DNA of 64,000 nucleotides from Kiritimatiellota bacterium (GTDB taxonomy: Bacteria > Verrucomicrobiota > Kiritimatiellia > Kiritimatiellales > Tichowtungiaceae). The stretch spans positions 1 through 64,000 of the forward strand of contig JACNKZ010000055.1 in assembly GCA_014381785.1 (NCBI GenBank), written 5' to 3'. This document shows, piece after piece, positions 24,254 through 33,916 of this stretch. Numbering within the stretch: position 1 is the first letter of the stretch; the number at the start of each line of letters is the position of its first letter. The notes under the pieces are model-generated. The model searched no databases. It was not told where the DNA came from and saw only the letters and a list, made by a program, of their open reading frames with translations. The position numbers and the translations under genes are program-made.

Positions 24254-25564
24254 TTATTTTAGTTTTACCCTTGGATCAACGAGGGCGTAGCAGATGTCGG
24301 TGAGGAGGTTGGCGATCACAAACAGGAACGCCCCGATTAAAACAATGCCGCGCACCACATCGACGTCCGACGAGTTGATGGCAGAGATGCCGAGATAGCC
24401 GAGACCAGGAATGCCGAAGAAACTTTCGAGCAGCAGGCTGCCGGTGTAGAGGAACGGAATGGCAATGACGACGTTGGTGATGATGGGGATCATCGCATTT
24501 TTAAGTACATGGCGGAACAGGACACGGCTTTTGCTGACGCCTTTGGCGCGGGCGGTGCGGACGTAGTCGCGGTGCGCCTCGTCGAGCATGATGGTGCGGT
24601 AGAAACGGAGGTTGGCGCCGAGGCCGCTGACCACGCCGATCAGCACCGGCAGCGCGAGGTAGCGCGCCCCCTCAAAGCCCCAGACCGGGAACCAGCCCGC
24701 TTTAAAGGCCAGAAAATACTGCCCCGCCACAATGTAGACCAGATAGTTCACACTCATCAGCGCCACCGAGAAAATCACAAAAAAGCGGTCGACCCAGGTG
24801 TCGCGCCAGAAAGCGCAGAACAGCGACAGCGCAATGGAGGTGACCAGCCCGATAATAAAAATCGGAACCGTCAGCATCAGCGACGGGACAATGCCATCGG
24901 CCAGTAATTTGCTGACCCGCTGATTGGTGGCATACGACACCCCGAAATCCAGTTTCGCCAGCTGCTTGAAATAAAAGAGAAGCTGGGAGTCGAACGGGTT
25001 GTTCATCAAACGGCGCAGTTTAATCGATCGAATCTCCACCGGCGCGTCGATCGGGATGATCGTCGGATTTTCCGAACCTTGGAAAACCACCTTTGTTTTT
25101 TTCCAATCCTTGGAAAAACCGAGCTTCGATTTTTCCGCCTTCGCTGAAGCTTCGTCGGACAAGCCAATCATTGGAAACCCATCGGTGCGGCCTTCGATCT
25201 CCAGCTCGTATTCGCAGTCGTCGCGCAGGTCGAACTCAAGTGGAATGGTATATTCGCCGCCCTCGGCCAGCACGATCATGCCGTTGGTGTTTGTGACGCC
25301 ATCGATGTTCTGCCAGTCGCCCGCCGTGCGCTCGAAGTCGGAATCTTCGTAGGCGCGCGTTTCGGTTTTGAAACCGAAAAAGAGTGGTTTGTTGAATCCA
25401 CGCTGTTCGTCGAACGCTTCGAGCGTGTCGGCCTGCGCGTGCGGGCCGAGCACCTTAAGCCCCGGACTTCCTCCCGCCACGTTAAACAGGATGAACGTAA
25501 TCAGAATGACCCCGAATACGGTCGGAATCATCTGCAGGATTCGTTTAAGGATATAACGGATCAT
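24254..25564 (-). CDS. ABC transporter permease, OppB/DppB-like, with periplasmic insert
   Basis: 436 residues against about 310-340 for typical OppB. It starts MIRYILKRILQMIPTVFGVI and has the EAA loop DYVRTARAKGVSKSRVLFRH. Between the first membrane helix and LDFGVSYATNQRVSKLL lies an insert of about 130 residues (residues ~60-200), predicted periplasmic and beta-rich. Three palindrome-family copies and a GCCTTCGCTGAAGCTTCG repeat fall inside this insert (25070-25176). The ATG overlaps the upstream SBP stop by four bases. Confidence 0.9.
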   Translation of the reverse strand: MIRYILKRILQMIPTVFGVILITFILFNVAGGSPGLKVLGPHAQADTLEAFDEQRGFNKPLFFGFKTETRAYEDSDFERTAGDWQNIDGVTNTNGMIVLAEGGEYTIPLEFDLRDDCEYELEIEGRTDGFPMIGLSDEASAKAEKSKLGFSKDWKKTKVVFQGSENPTIIPIDAPVEIRSIKLRRLMNNPFDSQLLFYFKQLAKLDFGVSYATNQRVSKLLADGIVPSLMLTVPIFIIGLVTSIALSLFCAFWRDTWVDRFFVIFSVALMSVNYLVYIVAGQYFLAFKAGWFPVWGFEGARYLALPVLIGVVSGLGANLRFYRTIMLDEAHRDYVRTARAKGVSKSRVLFRHVLKNAMIPIITNVVIAIPFLYTGSLLLESFFGIPGLGYLGISAINSSDVDVVRGIVLIGAFLFVIANLLTDICYALVDPRVKLK

Positions 25565-27381
25565 TTGTACTCCGCCTTCCATTCATTCCACAGCGCGTTA
25601 TCGACACGGCGGTATTTGACCATGCCGTAGGGGAAGTCGTGCTCTTTATAGTTTTTGAGCCAGTTGTGGATGAGCACGTAATTCATCGGCTGATGCATAA
25701 AGATCCAGGGGCAGTCTTCGATAATGATGTCGGCCATCTGTTCACAAAGCTGGTCTTTTTCTTCGCTAGGGAGCATAACGCGCATTTTTTCGTAAAGCGC
25801 ATCAAACTCCGGATTGGTGTAGTTGGAGTGGTTGGGGCCGGGCGAGACGTTGTCGCTGTGAAACAGCTGCAGAAAGTTTTCAGGATCCGGATAATCGGCG
25901 ACCCAGCCGAGCTGGAAGAGCTGTGCCTGCCGCCGATCCATTTTATCGAGGAAGGTAGGCCAGTTGTTGTAGCTGGCTCTGAGAACGATGCCTGCCTTTT
26001 CGAACATATCAACCAGCAGGTCGATCCGCTGGCGGGTATCGCCGGCGGCGCTGCCAAGCTCGAGAGTCAATTCGAGACGACGGCCGGTTGCGGGGTCAAT
26101 GCCGTCGGGATAGCCCGCCTCGACCAGCATCTGTTTGGCTTTCTCAAGATTATAGGAGTAGGCGGTCGGCTCAGGCTTGAAGCCGGCGAGCGGGTCGGGA
26201 ACCGGGCCGTACACGGGCGTGATGCGTCCGTTGTAGTATTTGACCATGATGTCGGGGTTGTAGACACAGGAGAGCGCCTGGCGCAGCTTTTTATTTTTGC
26301 CGACAACGGGGTCGTCCATGTTGAAGCCGATGTAGTAGAGATCGAGCGTCGGGCTGGCGATCAGGTCGATTTTCTGCTCGGCCAGTTTTTCGTCGAGGCC
26401 GCTGTCGGCTTTGATGACCACGTCCCAGTTGTCGCGCGAAATGCCGCTGAAGCTGAAGTGGCCGGAAAGGAACATCATCCACTGGGTGGCGGGGTCGTCG
26501 ACGACGTACTGCACAATGCGGTCGAGAAACGGAACCGGTTGGCCCGCATCGTCGAGCAGGCCGAGTTCGCGGTCTTTTTCGGTGCCTTCTGACGGATAGA
26601 GCTCCGCCCTGCCCGTTTCAGCCCATTTGGGGTTGCGTTCAAATTCAATGCGGTAGTTGCGCGTCCATTTACTGAGGCAAAACGGACCGGTGCCGACCGG
26701 ATGGTTCACAAAGTCGTCACCGTACATTTCGACGGCTTCGCGCGGCACAGCAAAACTGTAATGCATGGCGAGAATCCAGAGCAGCTGCGGATACGGGCCG
26801 GCCAGCTGAATCTGAAGCGTCCGGTCGTCGAGCGCGCTCAATCCTTCGACCGGCGCATCGTAGTCGGTCGGCTCCGCGCCGGCGGTGGAGGCGCGGAATT
26901 CATCGAGCCCGACAAGGCGGCCATTAAACGCCCAGTATCCGGATGAGGCATTCTTGATGTCGGCGATGCGTTTGATGGAATAAACAAAATCCTCCGCGAC
27001 CAGCTCACGGCCCTTCCCGCCGGGGAAGCAGGGGTCGTCCTTAAAGAAAATGCCGTCGCGGATTTCGAAGGTGTAGGTGAGGCCGTCTGCGGAAACTTCC
27101 GGCATTGACCCGGCCAGCATTGGAACCACGCGATACGGGCGGTCGAGATAGGAATATTCGAGCAGGCCTTCGTACATTTTGCCGATAGCCATCGAGGAAG
27201 CAACATCGCCGGATTTGGCGGGATCAAACCCCTGAATGCGGGCGGTCTGGCCGTAGAGAACCTGTTCGTCTTCAAAACGAAGTGTGTCGAGCTCCTGCCG
27301 TCCACAGGCAACAGCGAGCAGGCACAAAAAAAAAGCGGAACCCCGGAGGAAGACATTCCATCCATGGTTCCACTGCTGCAT
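25561..27381 (-). CDS. Peptide/oligopeptide ABC transporter substrate-binding lipoprotein
   Basis: 606 residues of the OppA/DppA (SBP family 5) type. Signal peptide ending in the lipobox LLAVAC, mature Cys about residue 26. Family segments include TYTFEIRDGIFFKDDPCF, VAEDFVYSIKRI, YLFQLGW-type WVADYPDPENFLQLFHSDN (part) and DQLCEQMADIIIEDCPWIFM. The ATG at 27381 has AAGGGGATTGG upstream. Binds peptides or similar oligomers in the periplasm and feeds the two permeases downstream. Confidence 0.92.
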   Translation of the reverse strand: MQQWNHGWNVFLRGSAFFLCLLAVACGRQELDTLRFEDEQVLYGQTARIQGFDPAKSGDVASSMAIGKMYEGLLEYSYLDRPYRVVPMLAGSMPEVSADGLTYTFEIRDGIFFKDDPCFPGGKGRELVAEDFVYSIKRIADIKNASSGYWAFNGRLVGLDEFRASTAGAEPTDYDAPVEGLSALDDRTLQIQLAGPYPQLLWILAMHYSFAVPREAVEMYGDDFVNHPVGTGPFCLSKWTRNYRIEFERNPKWAETGRAELYPSEGTEKDRELGLLDDAGQPVPFLDRIVQYVVDDPATQWMMFLSGHFSFSGISRDNWDVVIKADSGLDEKLAEQKIDLIASPTLDLYYIGFNMDDPVVGKNKKLRQALSCVYNPDIMVKYYNGRITPVYGPVPDPLAGFKPEPTAYSYNLEKAKQMLVEAGYPDGIDPATGRRLELTLELGSAAGDTRQRIDLLVDMFEKAGIVLRASYNNWPTFLDKMDRRQAQLFQLGWVADYPDPENFLQLFHSDNVSPGPNHSNYTNPEFDALYEKMRVMLPSEEKDQLCEQMADIIIEDCPWIFMHQPMNYVLIHNWLKNYKEHDFPYGMVKYRRVDNALWNEWKAEYK

Positions 27382-27394
27382 CAAGCCAATCCCC

Positions 27395-27730
27395 TTACTC
27401 TGCGGGAGCGATCGGGATTTCAGGCATAACCGGAGCCGGTTGCTCAAGCGGAGCAGCCGAAGCGGCGGCGCTGTCCATCAGCGACTGTTCCGCGCTGCCC
27501 GCGAAGAGCATGCCGAGAATCAGCGTGTTGACGAGAAACAGAATGCCAATGCCGACGGTGGCTTTGGTGAGCACGTTACCGGCGCGGGCGCCGAGCAGCG
27601 AGTCGTTACCGCCGCCGCCGAATGCGACGCCAAGACCTTCGTTTTTGGACTTCTGCAACAGAATCAGCCCGATCAGCGCGAGACTGAAGGCGGCTTCTAA
27701 AATAATGAGTAATGTACGAATAACAGCCAT
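27395..27730 (-). CDS. secG: Preprotein translocase subunit SecG
   Basis: 111 residues, small inner-membrane SecYEG subunit. Two membrane segments (RTLLIILEAAFSLALIGLIL and VGIGILFLVNTLILGMLF) flank the cytoplasmic loop LLQKSKNEGLGVAFGGGG typical of SecG. A Pro/Ala-rich tail ends the protein. It lies downstream of tpiA on the same strand, a frequent association, and 13 bp before the SBP gene. Confidence 0.93.
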   Translation of the reverse strand: MAVIRTLLIILEAAFSLALIGLILLQKSKNEGLGVAFGGGGNDSLLGARAGNVLTKATVGIGILFLVNTLILGMLFAGSAEQSLMDSAAASAAPLEQPAPVMPEIPIAPAE

Positions 27731-27803
27731 AATTAATCCTCCGTGGATTTCAAAAAGTGAAGCTTAGGCCTTTGCGGCACCTATTGCCAAACAAATTTCA
27801 TGA

Positions 27804-27879
27804 AGCGATGGAGTACTGGAGTATGGGATTAATGGATTCTATTCTTCCATCATCCCCCTATTCCATCACTCCACTCCCC
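27804..27879. repeat. TGGAGTAATGGAGTA-type repeat between tpiA and secG
   Basis: GCGATGGAGTACTGGAGTAT is followed by words that are its complement (CTATTCCATCACTCCACTCC), forming a long imperfect hairpin directly after the tpiA stop codon. Third copy of the family seen at 10163 and 22155. Confidence 0.7.
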
Positions 27880-28635
27880 TTACATTCCCGCTTTGACGAT
27901 GCCGGCAAAAGAGGCCGCGTCGAGCGCCGCGCCGCCGATCAGGCCGCCGTCGATATCGGGCTGAGACATCAGTTCCGCCGCGTTTGCGGGCTTCATGCTG
28001 CCGCCGTACTGGATGCGCAGGCCGTCAGCCGCTTCCTGACCAACCATATCAGCGATGATGCCGCGGATAAACGCGTGCACTTCCTGAGCCTGATCGGAGG
28101 TGGCGGTTTTGCCGGTACCGATGGCCCAGACGGGCTCGTAGGCAACCACCACGTTTTCGAACTGCTCGGCGGTGATGTCGGCAAGGCTGCCGCGCACCTG
28201 TTCTTCAACCACTTTTTCGGTGTTGCCGGATTCGCGGTCTTCGAGTTTTTCGCCGACACAAACGATCGGGCGCAGGTTCTTTTCGAGGGCCTTTTTGACC
28301 TTCTTGTTCACCCAGAAGTCAGTTTCTTTGTAGTATTCGCGGCGTTCGCTGTGGCCGAGGATCACGTATTTGACGAACAGCTCTTTGAGCATGGCGTGCG
28401 AGATTTCACCGGTGTAAGCGCCGTCATCTTCGGAGCTCATGTTCTGGCAGCCGAGCCTGATTTCGGTGTCGGCGATGAGGTCGCTGACGGTCTTGAGTGC
28501 GGTGAAGGGCGGACAGACAACCGCTTCCACACCGGTCACGTCGGCGAGCTCACGCTTCAGACCTTCGACGAGAGCCACAGCCTCTTCGACGGTTTTGTTC
28601 ATTTTCCAGTTTCCTGCGACAATTTTCTTTCTCAT
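27880..28635 (-). CDS. tpiA: Triosephosphate isomerase
   Basis: Glycolytic TIM-barrel enzyme, 251 residues. GNWKMNKTVEEAV carries the catalytic Lys, VILGHSERREY the catalytic His, VVAYEPVWAIGTGKTA the catalytic Glu, and IQYGGSMKP the phosphate loop. The ATG at 28635 has AGGAGAATCC upstream; the longer frame to 28668 is not used. pgk and gap are elsewhere in the window, so the glycolytic genes are dispersed. Confidence 0.97.
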   Translation of the reverse strand: MRKKIVAGNWKMNKTVEEAVALVEGLKRELADVTGVEAVVCPPFTALKTVSDLIADTEIRLGCQNMSSEDDGAYTGEISHAMLKELFVKYVILGHSERREYYKETDFWVNKKVKKALEKNLRPIVCVGEKLEDRESGNTEKVVEEQVRGSLADITAEQFENVVVAYEPVWAIGTGKTATSDQAQEVHAFIRGIIADMVGQEAADGLRIQYGGSMKPANAAELMSQPDIDGGLIGGAALDAASFAGIVKAGM

Positions 28636-28856
28636 TGGATTCTCCTGATTATTTAAATTCATCCCCAAAAATGAGCAGGGAATCTACCGAACCCGCCCCC
28701 AATGCGCAACGCTCAAACGTGCAAGAAAATGAGTGATCCCCGGCATCATTCCCCTGCGCCTCTGTCCTTGTATACACTTCAACCGATTTGATACGGTGGA
28801 GCTCAATCCGGTCAGCCGGAACGGGCTGAAAGAATCCATTACCCAAGGCGGCGTGA

Positions 28857-30041
28857 ATGCAACAGGTTGATCATTTTGGCAAACAGCGAACCGGCCTGCT
28901 GTGCTACATCGTCGGCATGGTTGTCATTCTGACGGTCTACCGCGTACTGATTGCGGTGGTTGCGCAGTTAAAGCTCTTCGACAATGTCGCCGATTACCAG
29001 CGCCATGTTCAGGGCCTGGCCACCTTTCTGCTGTTCCTGATGCTGGGATTGCTGTGGTTGGCGTACCGACAGTGGCAGAGCATCATTCATGAACGCGACC
29101 AGCTCGAGACCATTCTGGAGAGCATCGGGCCGGATATGATTATTGCCATCGACCCGAACAACCGGATTCTGCGCTGCGGCGGCGCAGTGCAGGCGATGAC
29201 CGGCTACACGCCGGAAGAATTGATCGGACAAACAGCAGACACCCTCTATCACAACCGGCAAAGTGATGGACAGGGCTATGAAATCCAATCCGCGATCCAG
29301 CATGCCGGGTTCCATCTGGGCTATGCCACCGGACGAACAAAAGACGGCAACGAGTATCTCCTTGAAATTCAGACTTCCGGCATGCACAACCGCAACGGCG
29401 GCGCGGTGCTGATTCTGCATAATCTCGACGAGCGGCAGCACGCCCGGGTTCAATTGCAACGACGTGTGAAGCTGGAGGAAACCTTTGCTGATATTTCGGC
29501 AACGTTTTTGAGCGCCGATCCGGAGCTGTTCGGGAACGCCTGCCTGGACGCTCTCGAACAAACGGCCAAAATCTTTGACCACGAGTTCGCCGGTGCCGGT
29601 TTTTTTGATGCGCTGGGCCACACCCTCCGCAACATCTGGATCTGGCCGCAGCGTCCAGAATCATCTGACCCGGTGTTCACCGAAGCCCTTACAAAAGCCG
29701 TCGACGCCACGGAAACAAACGGGAAAATCGCCTATCTGTTTCCGGAAGACCTGAAGGATGCTCCCGATGCGCTGGCCGGGCTGCATGAAAAATGGAACAT
29801 CCGCTCCATTGTGCTCTCGCCGATGCAGTTGCATGGCCGAAACGTTGGCTTTCTGACCCTGTTCTCAAAAGAACGGGGTCGGCGCTGGGCATCGGAAGAC
29901 AACAGCAGTCTGCGAGCGCTCACCAGCAGCTTCCTAACCGGCGAGCTCAGTATGCAGGCGGTAAAACGTTTAGAGGAAATCCCGAGCCACCCGCCTGCCG
30001 CACAACCGCAGCCCGATGAGGGCGCGTCCAGCAACCTGTAA
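28857..30041 (+). CDS. Membrane-anchored PAS sensor protein lacking an output domain
   Basis: 394 residues. Two membrane segments (residues ~13-36 and ~52-70), then a PAS domain (~78-195; AIDPNNRILRCGGAVQAMTGY, TPEELIGQTAD, ATGRTKDGNEYLLEI). A GAF-like region (~205-365; LDALEQTAKIFDHEFAGAGF, NIRSIVLSPMQLHGRNVGF) follows. No kinase, GGDEF or methyl-acceptor domain follows, and the C-terminus is Pro-rich and disordered. AAGGCGGCGTGA precedes the ATG. The signal and partner are unknown. Confidence 0.78.
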   Translation: MQQVDHFGKQRTGLLCYIVGMVVILTVYRVLIAVVAQLKLFDNVADYQRHVQGLATFLLFLMLGLLWLAYRQWQSIIHERDQLETILESIGPDMIIAIDPNNRILRCGGAVQAMTGYTPEELIGQTADTLYHNRQSDGQGYEIQSAIQHAGFHLGYATGRTKDGNEYLLEIQTSGMHNRNGGAVLILHNLDERQHARVQLQRRVKLEETFADISATFLSADPELFGNACLDALEQTAKIFDHEFAGAGFFDALGHTLRNIWIWPQRPESSDPVFTEALTKAVDATETNGKIAYLFPEDLKDAPDALAGLHEKWNIRSIVLSPMQLHGRNVGFLTLFSKERGRRWASEDNSSLRALTSSFLTGELSMQAVKRLEEIPSHPPAAQPQPDEGASSNL

Positions 30042-30047
30042 AACAAA

Positions 30048-30080
30048 AAAGCCCCCGGTATGAACCGAGGGCTTTCCTTT
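30048..30080. terminator. Bidirectional intrinsic terminator
   Basis: AAAGCCCCCGGT (30048-30059), loop ATGA and ACCGAGGGCTTT (30064-30075) form a strong stem with one bulge/mismatch, followed by CCTTTTT on the plus strand and a matching T-run (from AACAAAAAA) on the minus strand. It lies between the convergent PAS and pgk genes and can serve both. A perfect palindrome TTCCAATGGTTGGAA (30081-30095) follows at once. Confidence 0.88.
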
Positions 30081-30096
30081 TTCCAATGGTTGGAAA

Positions 30097-31299
<1,203 letters not shown>

Positions 31300-31456
31300 G
31301 GATTAACTCCTTACTGGTTAGACATCCTTAAAATAAGGCGCTGACTATAATCATATCCAAAAGCGAGTCAAACGAAAGTGGGCGAGTCAAAAGGAGTTGA
31401 GCCCGCCCGCAAATCCATTAGGATGAATGCTAAACACCAAATTAAAGGAATAAGCC

Positions 31457-31873
31457 ATGAATAGCGCCACAGCCTGCTCCCAGATTAATTCTGCTCTCTC
31501 CCTTCTTGAAAAAAGCTTCGGCGAACCGGTGTTCGACGAGTGGGCTCTGGTCGAACGCGACGCAGGCAACTGGAAGCTCATTGAGTATGGCGGGAACCGG
31601 AAAGAGGAGTTTTTGGCAGAGTTTAAAACCGACATGGCCGCCCTGCGCGGAACGCTGAATCCCTCCCAGGATCAGATCGGCGATTTCGCCTTCTCCCACG
31701 AGGGATATGGCTCCGGCTACGACGCCCACATCTGCGCAGGGAATAATCTGTTTGTTCTGTTCAACAACACCGCCAAAAGCACGGGGGAGATCACCAGCAA
31801 CCCGAAGTGGAAAATGGCGCAGATCCATTTCATGGAACTGCTGGAGGCCTTTCTCGCCGACCCGATCCAATAG
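31457..31873 (+). CDS. Small conserved-type protein of unknown function
   Basis: 138 residues, soluble, no signal peptide. I do not recognise a family. Visible features are the N-terminal helix INSALSLLEKSFGEPVFDEW, an LVERDAGNWKLIEYGGNR strand pair, and GYGSGYDAHICAGNNLFVLF with a single Cys. The strand/helix order is loosely reminiscent of roadblock-type folds but that is only a guess. The ATG at 31457 is preceded by ATTAAAGGAATAAGCC. An almost full-length antisense frame exists; this strand is preferred for its ribosome site and residue composition. Confidence 0.65.
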   Translation: MNSATACSQINSALSLLEKSFGEPVFDEWALVERDAGNWKLIEYGGNRKEEFLAEFKTDMAALRGTLNPSQDQIGDFAFSHEGYGSGYDAHICAGNNLFVLFNNTAKSTGEITSNPKWKMAQIHFMELLEAFLADPIQ

Positions 31874-31876
31874 CCG

Positions 31877-32860
31877 TCAAGCCAGTCCGGACCAGAGAAA
31901 CCAACCGAAGGCTGCCATCAACAGCGCCGCCACCACGCGCGGCAGGCGGCCGGCAACGGCAACGAACAGCAGATGGACCGCGCACAGCCCCATTAAAATC
32001 AACAGCGTGTGCTGTAAAAACTCCCCGGATGCAATGGGCCGGAATGCCGCGAAAATTCCGATACATAAAGGAATACAAATGTGGGCATCGCCGGATTGCG
32101 AGGTGTACACCACATCCATCCGATTTCTGGCGCCGTAGTAAAACGCAAGCAGCGCGTTGGGAAGCACCATCAGCAATCCGCTCAACCAGCCCAGCATATA
32201 CGGCCGGGTGCCTCCGCTTTCCAATGTCTGGAACCAGCACACCAGCCAGTCGGTGCTGATAAACACCGCAAAGGCGCCGATGAGCAGCAAAACAACTTCG
32301 CACGGCAACGTCTTCGGATAGGCCTTTTTGTTGAGCAGATTGGTTTTCTTCACGTCGTAAACATGGAAGCACTGCCAGAAAACAAACAGGGCCAGCAAAA
32401 CAAACCCGTCGGTGCGGGAAACGACTCCATCCGCGGCAAGCAACCAGACAAACAGCGAAAAGAACAGCGCCGCCACCAGATTAAGGACAAGCGAAAGGCG
32501 CCCCGCCTTGTGCTCACGCATAGCCGCCTGTGTTTTGCGCCGCGGGATGCTTGCCATACTCCAGATCAGTACCGGTGCGCCGATCAACACCGTCAGGTTC
32601 GCCACATTATTGAACAGGCAATTGATCAGCACATCCCGGCCGTCACCCTGATTGGTCGCCAGCACCAAAGCGAAAATAATATTCCCCATCCCGGAGCAGA
32701 ACGGCATAAAAATGGTGCCCAGCACCGTGCCTTCAACCCCTTTGCCCGAAAGCACCTCGAGCCGCCAGACCACCAGCAGACTGGCCAGAAGAAACAGGAG
32801 AACGCAAATAAAGGGGGCGCCCCATCCCGCGATTGTGATTAAATCGTTGATATAATCCAT
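31877..32860 (-). CDS. CaCA-like cation antiporter family membrane protein, divergent
   Basis: 327 residues with about ten membrane segments in two halves. The repeats CSGMGNIIFALVLATNQG...NCLFNNVANLTVLIG and LSGLLMVLPNALLAFYYGAR occupy positions of the two alpha-repeats of sodium/calcium exchangers, but the usual acidic GTSLPE motif is replaced by SGMGN. A one-mismatch palindrome (32219-32233) encodes FQTLE in a loop. The assignment is tentative; it could instead be a distinct exporter family. Confidence 0.55.
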   Translation of the reverse strand: MDYINDLITIAGWGAPFICVLLFLLASLLVVWRLEVLSGKGVEGTVLGTIFMPFCSGMGNIIFALVLATNQGDGRDVLINCLFNNVANLTVLIGAPVLIWSMASIPRRKTQAAMREHKAGRLSLVLNLVAALFFSLFVWLLAADGVVSRTDGFVLLALFVFWQCFHVYDVKKTNLLNKKAYPKTLPCEVVLLLIGAFAVFISTDWLVCWFQTLESGGTRPYMLGWLSGLLMVLPNALLAFYYGARNRMDVVYTSQSGDAHICIPLCIGIFAAFRPIASGEFLQHTLLILMGLCAVHLLFVAVAGRLPRVVAALLMAAFGWFLWSGLA

Positions 32861-32910
32861 GAAAAGAAACTATAGCAGGATCAGAATCCGGGTCTGTAAA
32901 TAAGGGAAAC

Positions 32911-32947
32911 AAAAACCCGCCCCGATACAGCTCGATCGATGGCGGGC
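32911..32947 (-). terminator. Probable terminator of the GH16 gene
   Basis: On the minus strand GCCCGCC (with GGCGGG at 32941-32946) pairs with GGCGGGT across a 19-base loop and is followed by TTTTTG. It begins 17 bp past the GH16 stop codon. Confidence 0.65.
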
Positions 32948-32963
32948 TCAAGGAGAAAACATC

Positions 32964-33833
32964 TTACTTTTGGTAGACTCTCACCCAGTCCACATACATG
33001 TGTTGCGGAAACCGGGTGGTTTCGTCGGGACAGCCCGCCGAGACTCCGCCTATCGCAAAATTCAGCAAGATGAAGAATTCCTGGTGAAACTCGCTCATCA
33101 CCTCGGTTGTAATATCCTGACTGGCATATTCCTTGCCATCAACAAACCAGACAACACGGTTCTCATCCCATTCGATCTCAAACACATGGAATTGATCGGC
33201 AAAAATGCCTTCTTCAAGCTCAAAGCTCGCTGAGCCCATCTGGTCGTGAGCGTCTTCCTCATCGGCAAAGTGTATGTTCGCCTCAACGACCGCATCACTT
33301 TTGTTGCCGAACAGTTCAACGATATCAATCTCTCCGCAGAGCGGCCATGGCGTATCGCCGCCATTTTCGTTGCAGTTCGCGCCGAGCATCCAAAACGCAG
33401 GAAACACGCCCTCCCCATAAGGCAATTGAATACGCGCCGCGATCCTGCCGTACTTCCACGTTTGCTTTTGAGCCGTATTTAACCGGGCCGAGGAATACTG
33501 GTTTGGCCCATGCACATCGCTTTTGTGAATCGCCTTAATGACCAAACAGCTGTCTTCAACATAAGCGTTCTGATCGCTGTCCGTGTATTCTTGCAACTCC
33601 CCGTTGAAGCGCCCCGCCTCCAGCACCTGAAAGTTCCAATTTTCGCGATTAAGCGTATCCCCATCAAATTCATCCGACCAAACAAGCTTCCATTGCTCAC
33701 CGGGGGTATAGGTATCCGTCTTTAAATTGGATGCGGGATAAGTGACCGGATCGTTTGAGGGCTGAGCATTCGCTTCAGACGTAAGCGCAATCAATAAATA
33801 AAACAGCGATATGAATGATCTTTTTTTCAACAT
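32964..33833 (-). CDS. Secreted GH16 family beta-glucanase
   Basis: 289 residues. Signal peptide FISLFYLLIALTSEANA, then a GH16 jelly-roll. The catalytic motif EIDIVELFG supplies nucleophile and acid/base Glu; WSDEFDGDTLNRENW and PAFWMLGANC are family hallmarks of laminarinase-type (beta-1,3- or beta-1,3/1,4-glucan) enzymes. The ATG at 33833 has TTGGAGAAAACA upstream. It sits 83 bp downstream of the PTS permease gene on the same strand, which suggests uptake of the released sugar by that PTS. The precise substrate is inferred. Confidence 0.9.
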   Translation of the reverse strand: MLKKRSFISLFYLLIALTSEANAQPSNDPVTYPASNLKTDTYTPGEQWKLVWSDEFDGDTLNRENWNFQVLEAGRFNGELQEYTDSDQNAYVEDSCLVIKAIHKSDVHGPNQYSSARLNTAQKQTWKYGRIAARIQLPYGEGVFPAFWMLGANCNENGGDTPWPLCGEIDIVELFGNKSDAVVEANIHFADEEDAHDQMGSASFELEEGIFADQFHVFEIEWDENRVVWFVDGKEYASQDITTEVMSEFHQEFFILLNFAIGGVSAGCPDETTRFPQHMYVDWVRVYQK

Positions 33834-33916
33834 TGTTTTCTCCAAGTAAGAGGTGTAGGCATTAAAACACGCATCCGGAACCAACGGATAAGCACCTCGG
33901 TGTTCACGGGTTAATT

